Shown: in pieces, positions 35,433 to 44,978 of the stretch
Position numbering within the stretch: the first letter of the stretch is position 1
How the letters are laid out: every line of letters starts with the position of its first letter
Made by a program: the position numbers and the translations under genes
Origin: an uncultured Lachnospiraceae bacterium
Lineage (GTDB): Bacteria > Bacillota > Clostridia > Lachnospirales > Lachnospiraceae
Length of the DNA: 64,000 bases
Reading direction: 5' to 3'
Assembly (NCBI GenBank): GCA_910579735.1
Contig: CAJTUZ010000010.1
Coordinates: forward strand, 62,001-126,000
Notes under the pieces: model-generated
Told to the model about the DNA's origin: nothing
Seen by the model: the letters and a program-made list of their open reading frames with translations, nothing else
Database searches by the model: none

Positions 35433-36317
35433 ATGCTTCGTATAATTACTGATTCAGCAAGCGACCTGCCAAAAAACTATATCGAGGAACATCATCTGCA
35501 CGTTATTCCGACACCTGTTGTCATTGACGATACAGACTATTTTGACGGTCAGACGATTCAGACAAAAGAGTTTTATAACATTCTTGACGATATCAAACGT
35601 GATGTGAAAACCTATCATATCAATCCGGCTATGTTTACGGATGCGTTTACACCTTATGCACAGGCGGGAGACACCATAATCTATCTTTGTTTTTCAACAG
35701 GCATTGCAGGCACCTATAACGCCGCCAACATTGCCAAAAACAATGTACTGGAAGACTACCCCGATTTTGACCTTACTATTATCGACTCCAGATCTGCATC
35801 CATCGGATTCGGACTGGTCGTTTCCAAACTTGTTGCCATGCTGGAAAAAGGCGCTTCCAAAGAAGAACTCATTGAAGCGGCGGACTATTTTATTTCCCAC
35901 GTCAAACATGTTTTCACCGTACAGACACTGGCATATCTGATCAAAGGCGGGCGTCTCACCAAATTTAAAGGGACGTTGGCCGAAACGCTGGATATGAAAC
36001 CGGTCCTGGTTGTCGATGAAAAGGGGGCTTTATCCGTAATCAAAACAGTCCGCGGCCGCAAGAAATCACTGCGTTATCTGATCGATTATGCCAAAGAGAC
36101 CGGATATCACCTGGAAGAACAGCAGGTCGCCATCTGCCACGGAGAAGACAGCGATTCCATGAATTTTGTAAAATCCATGATCGAAGACGAATTTCATCCA
36201 AAAGATATCATGATCGCTACAGTCGGCTGTGCGATCGGCGCCCATACCGGACGCGGTATTATCGGATTCTGCTTCTTTGATGCAGACATGGGTAAATATA
36301 AGAAATATTTTGCATAA
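35433..36317 (+). CDS. DegV family fatty-acid-binding protein
   Basis: DegV/FakB proteins hold a fatty acid for phosphorylation by the kinase FakA. The 294-residue product starts at the ATG at 35433, after GAAAGGA. It has the typical start IITDSASDLP, the Ser/Thr-rich lipid site region STGIAGTYNAA near residue 95, and the conserved end VGCAIGAHTGRGIIGFCF. The kinase partner is not in the window. The frame opens upstream at 35358, but that start would lie inside the promoter. The GNAT gene follows after 65 bp and may be co-transcribed. Confidence 0.9.
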   Translation: MLRIITDSASDLPKNYIEEHHLHVIPTPVVIDDTDYFDGQTIQTKEFYNILDDIKRDVKTYHINPAMFTDAFTPYAQAGDTIIYLCFSTGIAGTYNAANIAKNNVLEDYPDFDLTIIDSRSASIGFGLVVSKLVAMLEKGASKEELIEAADYFISHVKHVFTVQTLAYLIKGGRLTKFKGTLAETLDMKPVLVVDEKGALSVIKTVRGRKKSLRYLIDYAKETGYHLEEQQVAICHGEDSDSMNFVKSMIEDEFHPKDIMIATVGCAIGAHTGRGIIGFCFFDADMGKYKKYFA

Positions 36318-36382
36318 ATTCAGACCCGCATGACAGAATCCGTAAAGTGCTTTCTGTCAATTGGGGGAGACAGGGGATTTAC

Positions 36383-37627
36383 ATGGAAGATATACAGGAT
36401 CATATCTATTTGGAAGTAAATGATAATTTCAAGATGCGTGAGCTGGATAAAGGAGATCTGGAACAGTTTAATGCCTTACTGCAATATGCTTTTCAGGTCA
36501 CTTCCTACGATCTGTTCCAGACAGGCTGGCAGCAGGATGAAATTAAATATGCCAAAAGACCGATCCTGGAAGAAGCCTATGTTCTCGGCTGGTTCTATCA
36601 GGATAAACTGGCTTCCATGATCGTCGTCTATTCCATGAAAGTCAATATTCACGACAACATTATGGATATGGGTGGCATCACCGGCGTAGCCACTTACCCG
36701 GAATATACCGGCAGAGGCCTGATCCATTCCCTTATGAAGCATGCGCTTGACTATATCCACAGGCAGGGTATGCCGATCTCCTTTCTATACCCTTATTCCA
36801 TTCCCTTCTATCGCAAAATGGGCTGGGAGATCGTATCTGATAAGCTTACTTTCATTGTCAAAGATACGCAGCTTCCCAAGGCGATACCGGTAGAAGGCAT
36901 GGTGGAAAGAGTCAGTCTGGACTCTGAAGACTATCACAACGTACATTCCTATTTCGCCTTGCAGCGCCACGGTTCGCTTATCCGTGACGCGCTTTCCTGG
37001 GAAGAATACTGGCGCTGGGACAATGAAGATATCATTGCGGCGGTTTATTACAGCAAAGAACATAAACCGCTTGGTTATGTTGTCTATTATATTGCCAATG
37101 AGATCTTTCACATCAAAGAAATGGTCTATTTAAATATCGAAGCCAACCACGGTCTCTGGAATTATATCAGCGCCCACTTTTCCATGATCACACAGGTACA
37201 GGGCGATAACTATTCCGGCGAACCCATGGCCTATTTATTCGAAGACAGCGAGATCACGGAAACGATCTCACCTTATATCATGGCCCGCATTATCGATGTC
37301 CGGACGTTCTTATCCGAATATCCCTATCAGGTACAGCCGGAAGACCTGAAGCTGCATTTCCTTGTCCATGATGCAATGGCTCCCTGGAATGAAGGCGACT
37401 ACATGGTCTCCTGGCACGATGGCAAAACGATCTGCGAACGGGTGGAGAATAATCAGTCCATCAATGTTGTGGAATTATCGGTCAATACACTGACCACTAT
37501 GCTCATGGGGTACAAAAGACCCACTTATCTGTATGAACATGAAAAGATCCAGACCGAATATTATATGTTAACATGGTTAGAGAGACTGATCCCGGTAGAG
37601 AAACCTTATTTTTCGGATTATTTTTAA
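36383..37627 (+). CDS. Eis-like GNAT N-acetyltransferase
   Basis: The 414-residue product has an N-terminal GNAT domain with the acetyl-CoA loop VATYPEYTGRGLIHSLM near residue 105 and FYRKMGWE near 145. A second GNAT-like and a sterol-carrier-like C-terminal part follow, the Eis layout. Mycobacterial Eis acetylates lysines and aminoglycosides; most clostridial relatives have no known substrate. The ATG at 36383 follows AGGGGA; an earlier in-frame start at 36347 lacks a site. It ends convergent with the SGNH gene, with a weak hairpin AGCCG/CGGCT at 37643-37670 between. Confidence 0.85.
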   Translation: MEDIQDHIYLEVNDNFKMRELDKGDLEQFNALLQYAFQVTSYDLFQTGWQQDEIKYAKRPILEEAYVLGWFYQDKLASMIVVYSMKVNIHDNIMDMGGITGVATYPEYTGRGLIHSLMKHALDYIHRQGMPISFLYPYSIPFYRKMGWEIVSDKLTFIVKDTQLPKAIPVEGMVERVSLDSEDYHNVHSYFALQRHGSLIRDALSWEEYWRWDNEDIIAAVYYSKEHKPLGYVVYYIANEIFHIKEMVYLNIEANHGLWNYISAHFSMITQVQGDNYSGEPMAYLFEDSEITETISPYIMARIIDVRTFLSEYPYQVQPEDLKLHFLVHDAMAPWNEGDYMVSWHDGKTICERVENNQSINVVELSVNTLTTMLMGYKRPTYLYEHEKIQTEYYMLTWLERLIPVEKPYFSDYF

Positions 37628-37672
37628 AATAATAGTAAGAAGCCGTCAGGATATTGACCGTATCGGCTGCTG

Positions 37673-38992
37673 CTATAATGTGATCGTCCCTTCTTCGCAG
37701 ATTTCTCCCGTACTCTTATTACGTACCGTTATCTTTAAGGTAGTTTGCTGACCCTGTGGGATTCGTACTGTATTTTCATCAGAAAAGTCCTGTATCAGTT
37801 CGTTTTCATTCCCCTGTTCATCAAGTGTACAGATTCTGAATGCAACATCCGCATCATAATTTGCCATGGTCTTTATAAAATACACATTTTCCTCATCTTC
37901 TGATCTCTGCAGTAAGATTCCGAAAGTCTGCGGCGATAAGGCAGCCATTTTTTCCTGTACGGAATCATAAAACAATGCCTGTCTTTCCGCTTCATCATAA
38001 GAAGTCATGATATCGGCAAATGCCGTAGAATACTTTACCGCCCCCTGCCCGGACAAATGGTGAAAGTCCAGAAAATCCGCATTCTCCATATCTAACAGCT
38101 CTGTCCTGCATAAATTAAAATCATAATATTCTATTTCGTTTATTTCGGCATACGCTTTCATATATTCATAAAAAACATCATAATTTCCTATCGCCTGCAC
38201 ATAGAAATCCGTAAACGGCGTGGTGACTAATACCAGCCGGATCCCCTCCTCTTTGCAAAGCTTCACTATTTTATCAAGATATTTCAGAGAATACGCCGAA
38301 ATAACATCCTCTTTTATTTCTGACATTCCAGGTTCATCAGTCGTTACTATCAATTTGGGATTACCCGGCTCTCCGGGCACGATCATTGCCCCTTTATAAA
38401 AAGTTTCGGGCGCATTTTCATAATTTACATATTCTGCAGTTCTTTTACTTTTCACTACCCGTTCCAGTCTCTTCCGGTCCAGCAGATAATTCCCGTAACG
38501 GGCAGATGCCAAAAACCCTTCTATATAATGCTCACAGCCTGAAGCATTCAATAAAAACTCCGTCCGGTTCCAGTTATGCTTCATATTATCGGTTATGCAG
38601 TAAATCCATTGCATCTGTATACTGCCTCTTTCGGCAGGAATGTCCCTGTATTGATGGTAAAACATATCCAGATAAACTTTTTGAACGTCATTCTTTTTTA
38701 ATACTTCCTTTAACAGATAATATGAGCCATCCACCTTCTGCACCGGCGTAGATGCAAGATAGGTATTCTCTCCCATAATTTCGTCCAAAATCCCCGGATC
38801 ATACCCGCAAAACACATGCGAGGAACCCAAAAACAACGTTTCAATATCCTCCTGCTCATACAGCTCATGCATTGCATACCTGACTTCATCATTTACATCA
38901 TCTATCAAGGCATAGGACAGGACTTTATTGACCGCTAACACAGCACCTATGATGATAAAGCTTCCGAATATGATCTTTATACCCTTTTTCAT
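37673..38992 (-). CDS. SGNH-hydrolase-like surface O-acyltransferase partner
   Basis: The 439-residue product has one N-terminal membrane span (about 7-29) and an extracellular SGNH/AlgX/DltD-like domain. The nucleophile motif is FLGSSHVFCGYDP near residue 55, and the Asp/His motif is DFHHLSGQGAVKYS near residue 300. It ends with about 80 residues of beta-strand character. Proteins of this type work with an MBOAT channel to put acetyl or other acyl groups on polysaccharide, teichoic acid or peptidoglycan. The MBOAT gene lies 10 bp upstream, so the two are translated together. Confidence 0.85.
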   Translation of the reverse strand: MKKGIKIIFGSFIIIGAVLAVNKVLSYALIDDVNDEVRYAMHELYEQEDIETLFLGSSHVFCGYDPGILDEIMGENTYLASTPVQKVDGSYYLLKEVLKKNDVQKVYLDMFYHQYRDIPAERGSIQMQWIYCITDNMKHNWNRTEFLLNASGCEHYIEGFLASARYGNYLLDRKRLERVVKSKRTAEYVNYENAPETFYKGAMIVPGEPGNPKLIVTTDEPGMSEIKEDVISAYSLKYLDKIVKLCKEEGIRLVLVTTPFTDFYVQAIGNYDVFYEYMKAYAEINEIEYYDFNLCRTELLDMENADFLDFHHLSGQGAVKYSTAFADIMTSYDEAERQALFYDSVQEKMAALSPQTFGILLQRSEDEENVYFIKTMANYDADVAFRICTLDEQGNENELIQDFSDENTVRIPQGQQTTLKITVRNKSTGEICEEGTITL

Positions 38993-39002
38993 CTCCTACC
39001 CC

Positions 39003-40448
39003 CTAAAACTGAAAATAAATAAATTGTCTGGCTCCGTCCAGTCCTGCATGGATTTTCAGATAAATGCAGGCAGAAATGATGCCGATATAAAGAAGATAAC
39101 GAAACCATACTTCCTGTTTTTTCACCCAATTCCTGATACTGATTCCCTTCTCATGAACAAAATCGACCAGAAACAGAATGAGCAGTCCAAGGATCAATAG
39201 ATTGCGGTCTCCATCTCCTAACACTTCCAGAATATCCGTAAAATCTCCCAAATCTTTTGTCATTTGCATGAAAATTGCAAAAACTTCCTGTAAAGAGGCT
39301 GTCCTGAAAAAAAGCCATGCAAAATCAACCAGGGCAAATGTCAGGATACCGTTACGCAGCTTTGTACTAAACGATGGCGTTTTCTTTTTCTTTATATCCG
39401 AGAAAATATTGTAAACAACCTGCATCAGACCGTGGATTGCGCCCCAGATAACAAAATTCCAGCTTGCGCCATGCCACAATCCGCTTACGCAGAACACAAT
39501 TAGCACATTGATCTGCTTTCTGAGAGTTCCCTTCCGGTTGCCGCCCAAAGGTATGTATAAATAATCCCTGAACCAACTGGTCAAAGAAATATGCCATCTG
39601 CTCCAAAAATCTTTGATGTTCACCGCAAAATACGGTCTTTTGAAATTCTGCATTAATGTAATGCCCATAACCTGCGCTGCGCCGCATGCAATATTCGTAT
39701 ATCCATCAAAGTCACAATAGATCTGAAATGCATACAAAACCATTGCGGTTGTCAGTACTAAAAGTCCGTATTCCTGATAACTGCCAAACACGGTGTCCAC
39801 ATATAAGGCCAGACGGTCAGCGATAACGATTTTTTGAAACAATCCCCATAGCAATAATAAAATACCGTTTTTGACCCTGTCATAATCCCACAAACTGTTA
39901 ACGCACAACCTGTCTAACTGACTTAGAATATTCCTGCCGCGTTCTATCGGACCTGAGCCCAACTGCGGGAAAAAGGAAACAAACACCGCATATTTTACCA
40001 AATTATGCTCTGCCTTTTCACCTCTGTAAACATCTATCACATATCCGACTGCCTGGAAAGTATAATAAGATATTCCCACCGGAAGCAGTAAATCCAGCCG
40101 TAAACCTATCGATTTCCCGCTTCCTGCCATATGCAGCAGACTGTTGATGCTGTCTGTAAAAAAATTGAAATATTTAAATACAAAAAGAATCGAAAAACCT
40201 GCAATACAGCAGCCGGCCACAATCCACTTTTTGCTTTTTTCCTCTTTGGCCGTCTCCAGAAATCGTCCTGCAATATAGGTGCATAATGTGATAAACACTA
40301 ATAATAATGCACATTTTGCATTCCAGCACATATAGAAATAATAATTACAGACAAGCAGCCATACCAGTCTTGCCTTTTTCTGCAGAAAGAAAAGGGCAAA
40401 AACCACGATCAGAAAAAATACAAAAAAATGTACAGAATCGAAACTCAT
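39003..40448 (-). CDS. MBOAT O-acyltransferase (AlgI/DltB family)
   Basis: The 481-residue membrane protein has about ten spans and the MBOAT motifs. SLTSWFRDYLYIPLGGNRKG is near residue 285, and the catalytic His lies in SGLWHGASWNF near residue 325. MBOAT proteins carry acyl groups from a cytoplasmic thioester to the outer face, where the SGNH partner, encoded next, transfers them to a polymer. No D-alanine carrier genes are nearby, so it is more likely an AlgI/PatA-type acetyl channel than DltB. It starts 34 bp after the oligopeptide permease gene with no terminator visible, so it may be the tail of that operon. Confidence 0.92.
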   Translation of the reverse strand: MSFDSVHFFVFFLIVVFALFFLQKKARLVWLLVCNYYFYMCWNAKCALLLVFITLCTYIAGRFLETAKEEKSKKWIVAGCCIAGFSILFVFKYFNFFTDSINSLLHMAGSGKSIGLRLDLLLPVGISYYTFQAVGYVIDVYRGEKAEHNLVKYAVFVSFFPQLGSGPIERGRNILSQLDRLCVNSLWDYDRVKNGILLLLWGLFQKIVIADRLALYVDTVFGSYQEYGLLVLTTAMVLYAFQIYCDFDGYTNIACGAAQVMGITLMQNFKRPYFAVNIKDFWSRWHISLTSWFRDYLYIPLGGNRKGTLRKQINVLIVFCVSGLWHGASWNFVIWGAIHGLMQVVYNIFSDIKKKKTPSFSTKLRNGILTFALVDFAWLFFRTASLQEVFAIFMQMTKDLGDFTDILEVLGDGDRNLLILGLLILFLVDFVHEKGISIRNWVKKQEVWFRYLLYIGIISACIYLKIHAGLDGARQFIYFQF

Positions 40449-40482
40449 ATATCTTATGTCTCCTTACTACTTTCTTTTCCGA

Positions 40483-41394
40483 TTACCTTTTCTCACTGTT
40501 CGGATCAAGCGCGTCCCGCAGCGCATCCCCGACAAAATTGATGGCAACTACAAGCAGCACGATCAACAGACCCGGCGGCAGCCACAGCCACGGCTGTCTT
40601 GTCAGTACGGTAAGCGACTGCGCGCCGTTTAACATATTGCCCAGACTCGGCATCGGCGGCTGCACACCCATTCCGAGGAAACTCAGCGCCGCCTCGTCCA
40701 ACATTGACAGCGCCAGAACGGAAGTCGCGTACACAAGGATCGGCGCCACCGTATTGGGCAGTATTTCCGAAAACAGAATGTGGCGCAGCGGCATACCGGC
40801 CACGATATTGCCTTTGACGAAATTCGTTTCCCGAAGTGACAGCACATTTCCCCGTACCAGTCGGGCAACACCCGGCCAGTCCACAAAACCGAGGATCAGA
40901 ATAATATTCCATAATCCGGGTTGAAAAATAGATGCTGCTACAAGCACCAGCAAAATATAGGGAAAGGACATCACCATGTCCGTGAAACGCATAATGACCA
41001 TATCGATAACGCCGCCGAAATAACCGGCCAGCAGTCCCAGCACGACGCCGATGACCGTAGATATTACCGTAGCCATAATGCCGACCAGCAAAGAAATTCT
41101 CGTTGCATGAAGCAGCCTGCTTAAAACATCTCTTCCGATCTGATCCGTTCCAAGCAGAAATTCCCTGCACGGTGCACCGCCAAACGGGCCCACGATCGCC
41201 TCCGGCTCATACGGTGCAATGACCGGAGCAAGCAGCGCCGCACCGCATACAAGCGCAAGCACTACCAGGCTAAAAGCCGCCAGATGATGCCTTTTAAATC
41301 TGCGAAACACCGTCTGCAGATAGCTTTCGGTCACCATCTCCTTTTTCTTTTTCTCTTTATTTCGGTTCTTCATAAAGACAATGCCCTTTCCCAT
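40483..41394 (-). CDS. Oligopeptide ABC transporter permease, OppC/DppC type
   Basis: The 303-residue permease has a basic cytoplasmic start, six membrane spans, the OppC_N segment (LAAFSLVVLALVCGAALLAPVIAPYEP), the phrase GTDQIGRDVLSRLLHATRISL, and the EAA-type coupling loop in FVKGNIVAGMPLRHILFSEILPN. It works with the OppB-type permease encoded just upstream. An alternative start at 41373 has a better ribosome site (AAAGGG). Substrate may be peptides or nickel, which this family cannot distinguish by sequence alone. The MBOAT gene follows. Confidence 0.93.
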   Translation of the reverse strand: MGKGIVFMKNRNKEKKKKEMVTESYLQTVFRRFKRHHLAAFSLVVLALVCGAALLAPVIAPYEPEAIVGPFGGAPCREFLLGTDQIGRDVLSRLLHATRISLLVGIMATVISTVIGVVLGLLAGYFGGVIDMVIMRFTDMVMSFPYILLVLVAASIFQPGLWNIILILGFVDWPGVARLVRGNVLSLRETNFVKGNIVAGMPLRHILFSEILPNTVAPILVYATSVLALSMLDEAALSFLGMGVQPPMPSLGNMLNGAQSLTVLTRQPWLWLPPGLLIVLLVVAINFVGDALRDALDPNSEKR

Positions 41395-41438
41395 TCAGCG
41401 CTTTCGCCGCCGGATGCCGATACAGACGGCCCGCTTCT

Positions 41439-42386
41439 TTACTGTAACTGGATCGTCGGATCCACCAGCGCATATACAATGTCCGTTACCAGGTTCCCAA
41501 GCAGTACAACGACTGCAGAAAGCAGACATACTCCCATGATCACCGGGTAATCTCTGCTGCCTATCGCACTCATTGTCATCAGACCCAGTCCCGGCCACGA
41601 AAATACCTGTTCAATGATGATCGCGCCGCCGAATAAAAGCGGAATCTGCATACCGATAACCGTCACAATCGGTACAAGCGCATTACGCAGCGCATGTTTA
41701 TAAATCACTTGAAACCTGCCGATTCCCTTTGCTCTGGCCGTCCGCAGATAATCCTGCTGTAAGATCTCAAGCATCGCGCTCCTGATGTAGCGGATGTTGC
41801 TGCCCGCCATGGAAGCCGCCAGTACCATGACCGGCATGACCATATGCCTGGCAATATCCCCTGCGCCGCCGCCCGTTCCTAACGTAACCATACCGCTGGA
41901 AGGCAGGACTTTCAGTTTCACGGTAAAAAGATAGATCAGTAACAGAGACAGAAAAAAGCCGGGAATACTGCTGCCCAGAAAAGAAACCGTGACTACGGCA
42001 TAATCTCCTTTTGAATACTGATGGACCGCGCTGTAAATTCCCGCCGGTACCGCAAGCAGCAGGCTGACGAGTAATGACACGCCCATCAGAAGCAGCGTAG
42101 GTCCCAAATGGCTCCCGATCATGGCACTGACCGACTGATAGGATTTTATGGAATATCCCATATTCCCGCGCAGGAGCTGTCCCAGCCATACAAAATACTG
42201 GATATAAACGGGTTTATCCAATCCCATTGCAATCTTCTTCGCTTCCAGAGCGGCTTCCGAAACCCTCGGCCCCTGCAGCATTTCAAGCGGACTGCCCGCA
42301 AGACACATAATGGCATAATCTATTATCGTTATCCCGATCAATACAGGGATCGCGATCAGAATTCTTTTTAAGATGTATTTCCCCAT
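41439..42386 (-). CDS. Oligopeptide ABC transporter permease, OppB/DppB type
   Basis: The permease has six membrane spans. It starts with MGKYILKRILIAIPVLIGIT, the classic OppB N-terminus, and carries the coupling loop DYLRTARAKGIGRFQVIYKHALRNALVPIVT near residue 215. I choose the ATG at 42386 over the TTG at 42395, because AGG lies nine bases before the ATG. It is 21 bp after the ATPase gene and 44 bp before the OppC-type gene. Together with two ATPases and the binding protein it makes a complete importer. Confidence 0.93.
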   Translation of the reverse strand: MGKYILKRILIAIPVLIGITIIDYAIMCLAGSPLEMLQGPRVSEAALEAKKIAMGLDKPVYIQYFVWLGQLLRGNMGYSIKSYQSVSAMIGSHLGPTLLLMGVSLLVSLLLAVPAGIYSAVHQYSKGDYAVVTVSFLGSSIPGFFLSLLLIYLFTVKLKVLPSSGMVTLGTGGGAGDIARHMVMPVMVLAASMAGSNIRYIRSAMLEILQQDYLRTARAKGIGRFQVIYKHALRNALVPIVTVIGMQIPLLFGGAIIIEQVFSWPGLGLMTMSAIGSRDYPVIMGVCLLSAVVVLLGNLVTDIVYALVDPTIQLQ

Positions 42387-42407
42387 AGCAGTCAACCTGC
42401 CTTTCTC

Positions 42408-43415
42408 TCAGCCTGCGATGTTCTTTTCTTCTACAATACTGCATGCCGCATAATGCGCAACGCCCGTATGATCCGGCACTTTCCGCATCCTGCTTTCTTC
42501 CCTGCCGCAGTCCGGTGTTGCAACCGGACATCTGCCGTGAAATCTGCATCCTTCCGGCGGCGCCATGCCGCTCCCGATCTCTCCCTGCAAAAGTCCCCGT
42601 TCTACATCGTTTTCCTCCGGATCCGGCACCGGAACCGCATCTAAAAGCGCTTTGGTATAAGGATGTACCGGATTCTTAAAAATCTCTTCCGCTCCGCCGA
42701 TCTCCACGATCTTTCCAAGATACATTACGGCGATCCTGTCACTGACATAATGGACCGCTCCCAATCCGTGCCCGACAAATAAGAGCGTCAGGTTCAACTC
42801 TTTTTGCAAACTCTTTAACAGATTCAGGATCTGCGCCTGTATCGATACATCCAGAGCGCTCACCGGTTCATCACAGACAATAAATTCCGGCTGCAGGGAA
42901 AGTGCTTTGGCAATACCGATCCGCTGTCTCTGCCCGCCGGAAAACTCATGCGGATAACGGCCGAGCACATTGGAGGATAAGCCTACCATATCCAACAGTT
43001 TCAGAATTTCCTTCCCGACCGTTTCTTTATCCGCAACTTTATGATATAACATCGGCTGCGCCAGAATTTCATAAATATGCTTTCTCGGATTCAGAGAAGA
43101 ATAAGAATCCTGAAAAACCATTTGAAGGTTTGTGCGGATTTTCCGCCTTTCTTCTTTTTTCATTTCGGAGAGATTCGTTCCTTTATAATAAATACTGCCG
43201 CCCGTCGGCTCTTCCAGACCGACCAGCTGTCTGCCAATCGTGGATTTTCCACAGCCGGATTCTCCGACGAGTCCGAGCGTTTCTCCCCGCATAATGGAAA
43301 AGCTGACACCGTCCACCGCTTTGATATATCCGGTTGTATGCGGAATGATTCCACCTTTAACAGGATAATATTTTTTCATATTTTCCACTTGAATCAGCGG
43401 AATCTGCTCCTTCAT
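42408..43415 (-). CDS. Oligopeptide ABC transporter ATPase, OppF/DppF type
   Basis: The 335-residue ATPase has Walker A GESGCGKST, the signature SGGQRQRIGIAKAL, Walker B FIVCDEPVSALD, and the C-terminal oligopeptide-family domain with the cysteine motif CRFHGRCPVATPDC, which in relatives binds an iron-sulfur cluster. The H-loop reads LFVGHGLGAV instead of the usual ISHDLSVV; the His is kept. It starts at 43415 after GGAGG, 14 bp after a propeller protein gene that splits it from its OppD-type partner. Confidence 0.94.
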   Translation of the reverse strand: MKEQIPLIQVENMKKYYPVKGGIIPHTTGYIKAVDGVSFSIMRGETLGLVGESGCGKSTIGRQLVGLEEPTGGSIYYKGTNLSEMKKEERRKIRTNLQMVFQDSYSSLNPRKHIYEILAQPMLYHKVADKETVGKEILKLLDMVGLSSNVLGRYPHEFSGGQRQRIGIAKALSLQPEFIVCDEPVSALDVSIQAQILNLLKSLQKELNLTLLFVGHGLGAVHYVSDRIAVMYLGKIVEIGGAEEIFKNPVHPYTKALLDAVPVPDPEENDVERGLLQGEIGSGMAPPEGCRFHGRCPVATPDCGREESRMRKVPDHTGVAHYAACSIVEEKNIAG

Positions 43416-43429
43416 CGCAAAATCCTCCT

Positions 43430-44887
43430 CTAATATGAATACAACAACTCCGCCTCACGCTCACCCGTTTTCAGGCGATAGACGTCCGAACGCAGCCGCC
43501 GGTAACCGTCCCGCCAGCCGATAGAAGAATCTTTATCATAAACACTGTACTCTGCCGTAACATATAAGAATCCGTCCGCATAGTACAAATCCTTATATTT
43601 TACCCGATCCACTTCCCCGTCTTCGTACTCTGCAATACTTTCATCCAGATTCATGGCAACCCTGACAATCCGTCCCGAATCGTCCGGAACCGCATAAATG
43701 TCTACTTTTTTCTCACCGATTGCTTCATAAAACAAAGACGGTTCGAGCAAAACTCCTATGCTGCCGGAGGCATCTCTCCATACCCCTTCCTCCTGCTGGT
43801 CATATGCCCATATCATTTCCTGCGGAAATTCGGAAAGAAAACAGATATCCGACTCCACATCCCACACCATCGTGTCGCACTCCTGTACGTTGTCTGCCAA
43901 CGGCAAAGCATAATAAGGAAAATATACGAATGCCTTTCCCTTGTCATGGCCGATATAATAAATATCTCCCGGAGTCTCCACCGCCTTATAATCCGTACCG
44001 TCAAGATTGACGCTGACCAGTTTTCCGCCCTGAAATACAGACGCGCTTCCGTCATAGCCGCCAATTATGAAATAAATTCGTTCTCCGTCCGATTTGACGT
44101 TCAATATGTGTTCGGTATAACCGTAGGAACCAAGATTAAACTCCGAAGTAAACGCAATGATTTTTCTCTGCCCGCCCTCCAGGGAAACTGCCCACAGTCC
44201 GAAAACCCCGGCATCATACATTTTAGACCTTTCATAATAAAGCCAGCCGTCCTGATACATTTCGGCATTATAAGAATAATGATCTTCTCCGTCAGTGAGT
44301 ATCAGTTTCTTTTCTCCGGTTTTATAATCCAGCGCATAATAACGCTTTCCTTCCTTCTTTTCAAACATCTCCAGGATGATAATATGTCTCTCCTTATCAA
44401 TCGCAAAGATTCTCCCGTTTCCATAATCAATCCGGTCTTTTCCCTGCATATCCACGGAATACAGCAGCTGTTCCGTTTTGACTTCTTCCCTCATATAAAA
44501 CCGGTCGTCCAGCAGATACATATCCCCATATCCTTCATCCGTAAACAGTACGGTTTCCGTTCCGTCCATATCTATACAGACAATTTCTTTTTTCTTATCG
44601 GAAACAGGGTCATAAATTCCCCATAACGCCGTTTCCTCAAAAGAATCTTCATGATATCTGCGGTAATATAATCTGCCGTCCTGACAGGCATAGGTTCCAT
44701 CCGTATATTTCATATCCGCAAGCAGCGACAAATCATCCACATACTGTACCGGAATTACCTCATCACGATATTCTATTTCTTCCGATATATATGCCGTAAC
44801 GAGTTCCTCATTCTCCGTCTGATCCGCCGCCAGTCTTCCGCACATCATGAAACAAATCCCAAGCAAAACAGTAAAATAATTTCTCAT
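43430..44887 (-). CDS. DUF5050-type propeller protein inside the oligopeptide transporter operon
   Basis: The product, about 485 residues from the ATG at 44887 (GGAAGAG six bases before), has a secretion leader. The Cys near residue 16 (FMMCG) is a poor lipobox, so lipidation is doubtful. The body is a series of beta-propeller blades of DUF5050 type (DGTYACQDGRLYYRRY, LVSVNLDGTDYKAVE). It ends SIGWRDGYRRLRSD...LLYSY, nearly the same as the protein at 30.3-31.8 kb. It sits between the two ATPase genes, 14 bp from one and about 90 bp from the other, all in one direction. Function unknown; a role as external peptide or wall sensor is only a guess. Confidence 0.78.
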   Translation of the reverse strand: MRNYFTVLLGICFMMCGRLAADQTENEELVTAYISEEIEYRDEVIPVQYVDDLSLLADMKYTDGTYACQDGRLYYRRYHEDSFEETALWGIYDPVSDKKKEIVCIDMDGTETVLFTDEGYGDMYLLDDRFYMREEVKTEQLLYSVDMQGKDRIDYGNGRIFAIDKERHIIILEMFEKKEGKRYYALDYKTGEKKLILTDGEDHYSYNAEMYQDGWLYYERSKMYDAGVFGLWAVSLEGGQRKIIAFTSEFNLGSYGYTEHILNVKSDGERIYFIIGGYDGSASVFQGGKLVSVNLDGTDYKAVETPGDIYYIGHDKGKAFVYFPYYALPLADNVQECDTMVWDVESDICFLSEFPQEMIWAYDQQEEGVWRDASGSIGVLLEPSLFYEAIGEKKVDIYAVPDDSGRIVRVAMNLDESIAEYEDGEVDRVKYKDLYYADGFLYVTAEYSVYDKDSSIGWRDGYRRLRSDVYRLKTGEREAELLYSY

Positions 44888-44978
44888 CCCCATCTCTTCC
44901 TTTCCCAACTCCCGGCAAAGTCGTTTCCATGGTTCCGTCAGAAGAAAAAATACTTGCCCTGCAAATCCGCAGGGTTTC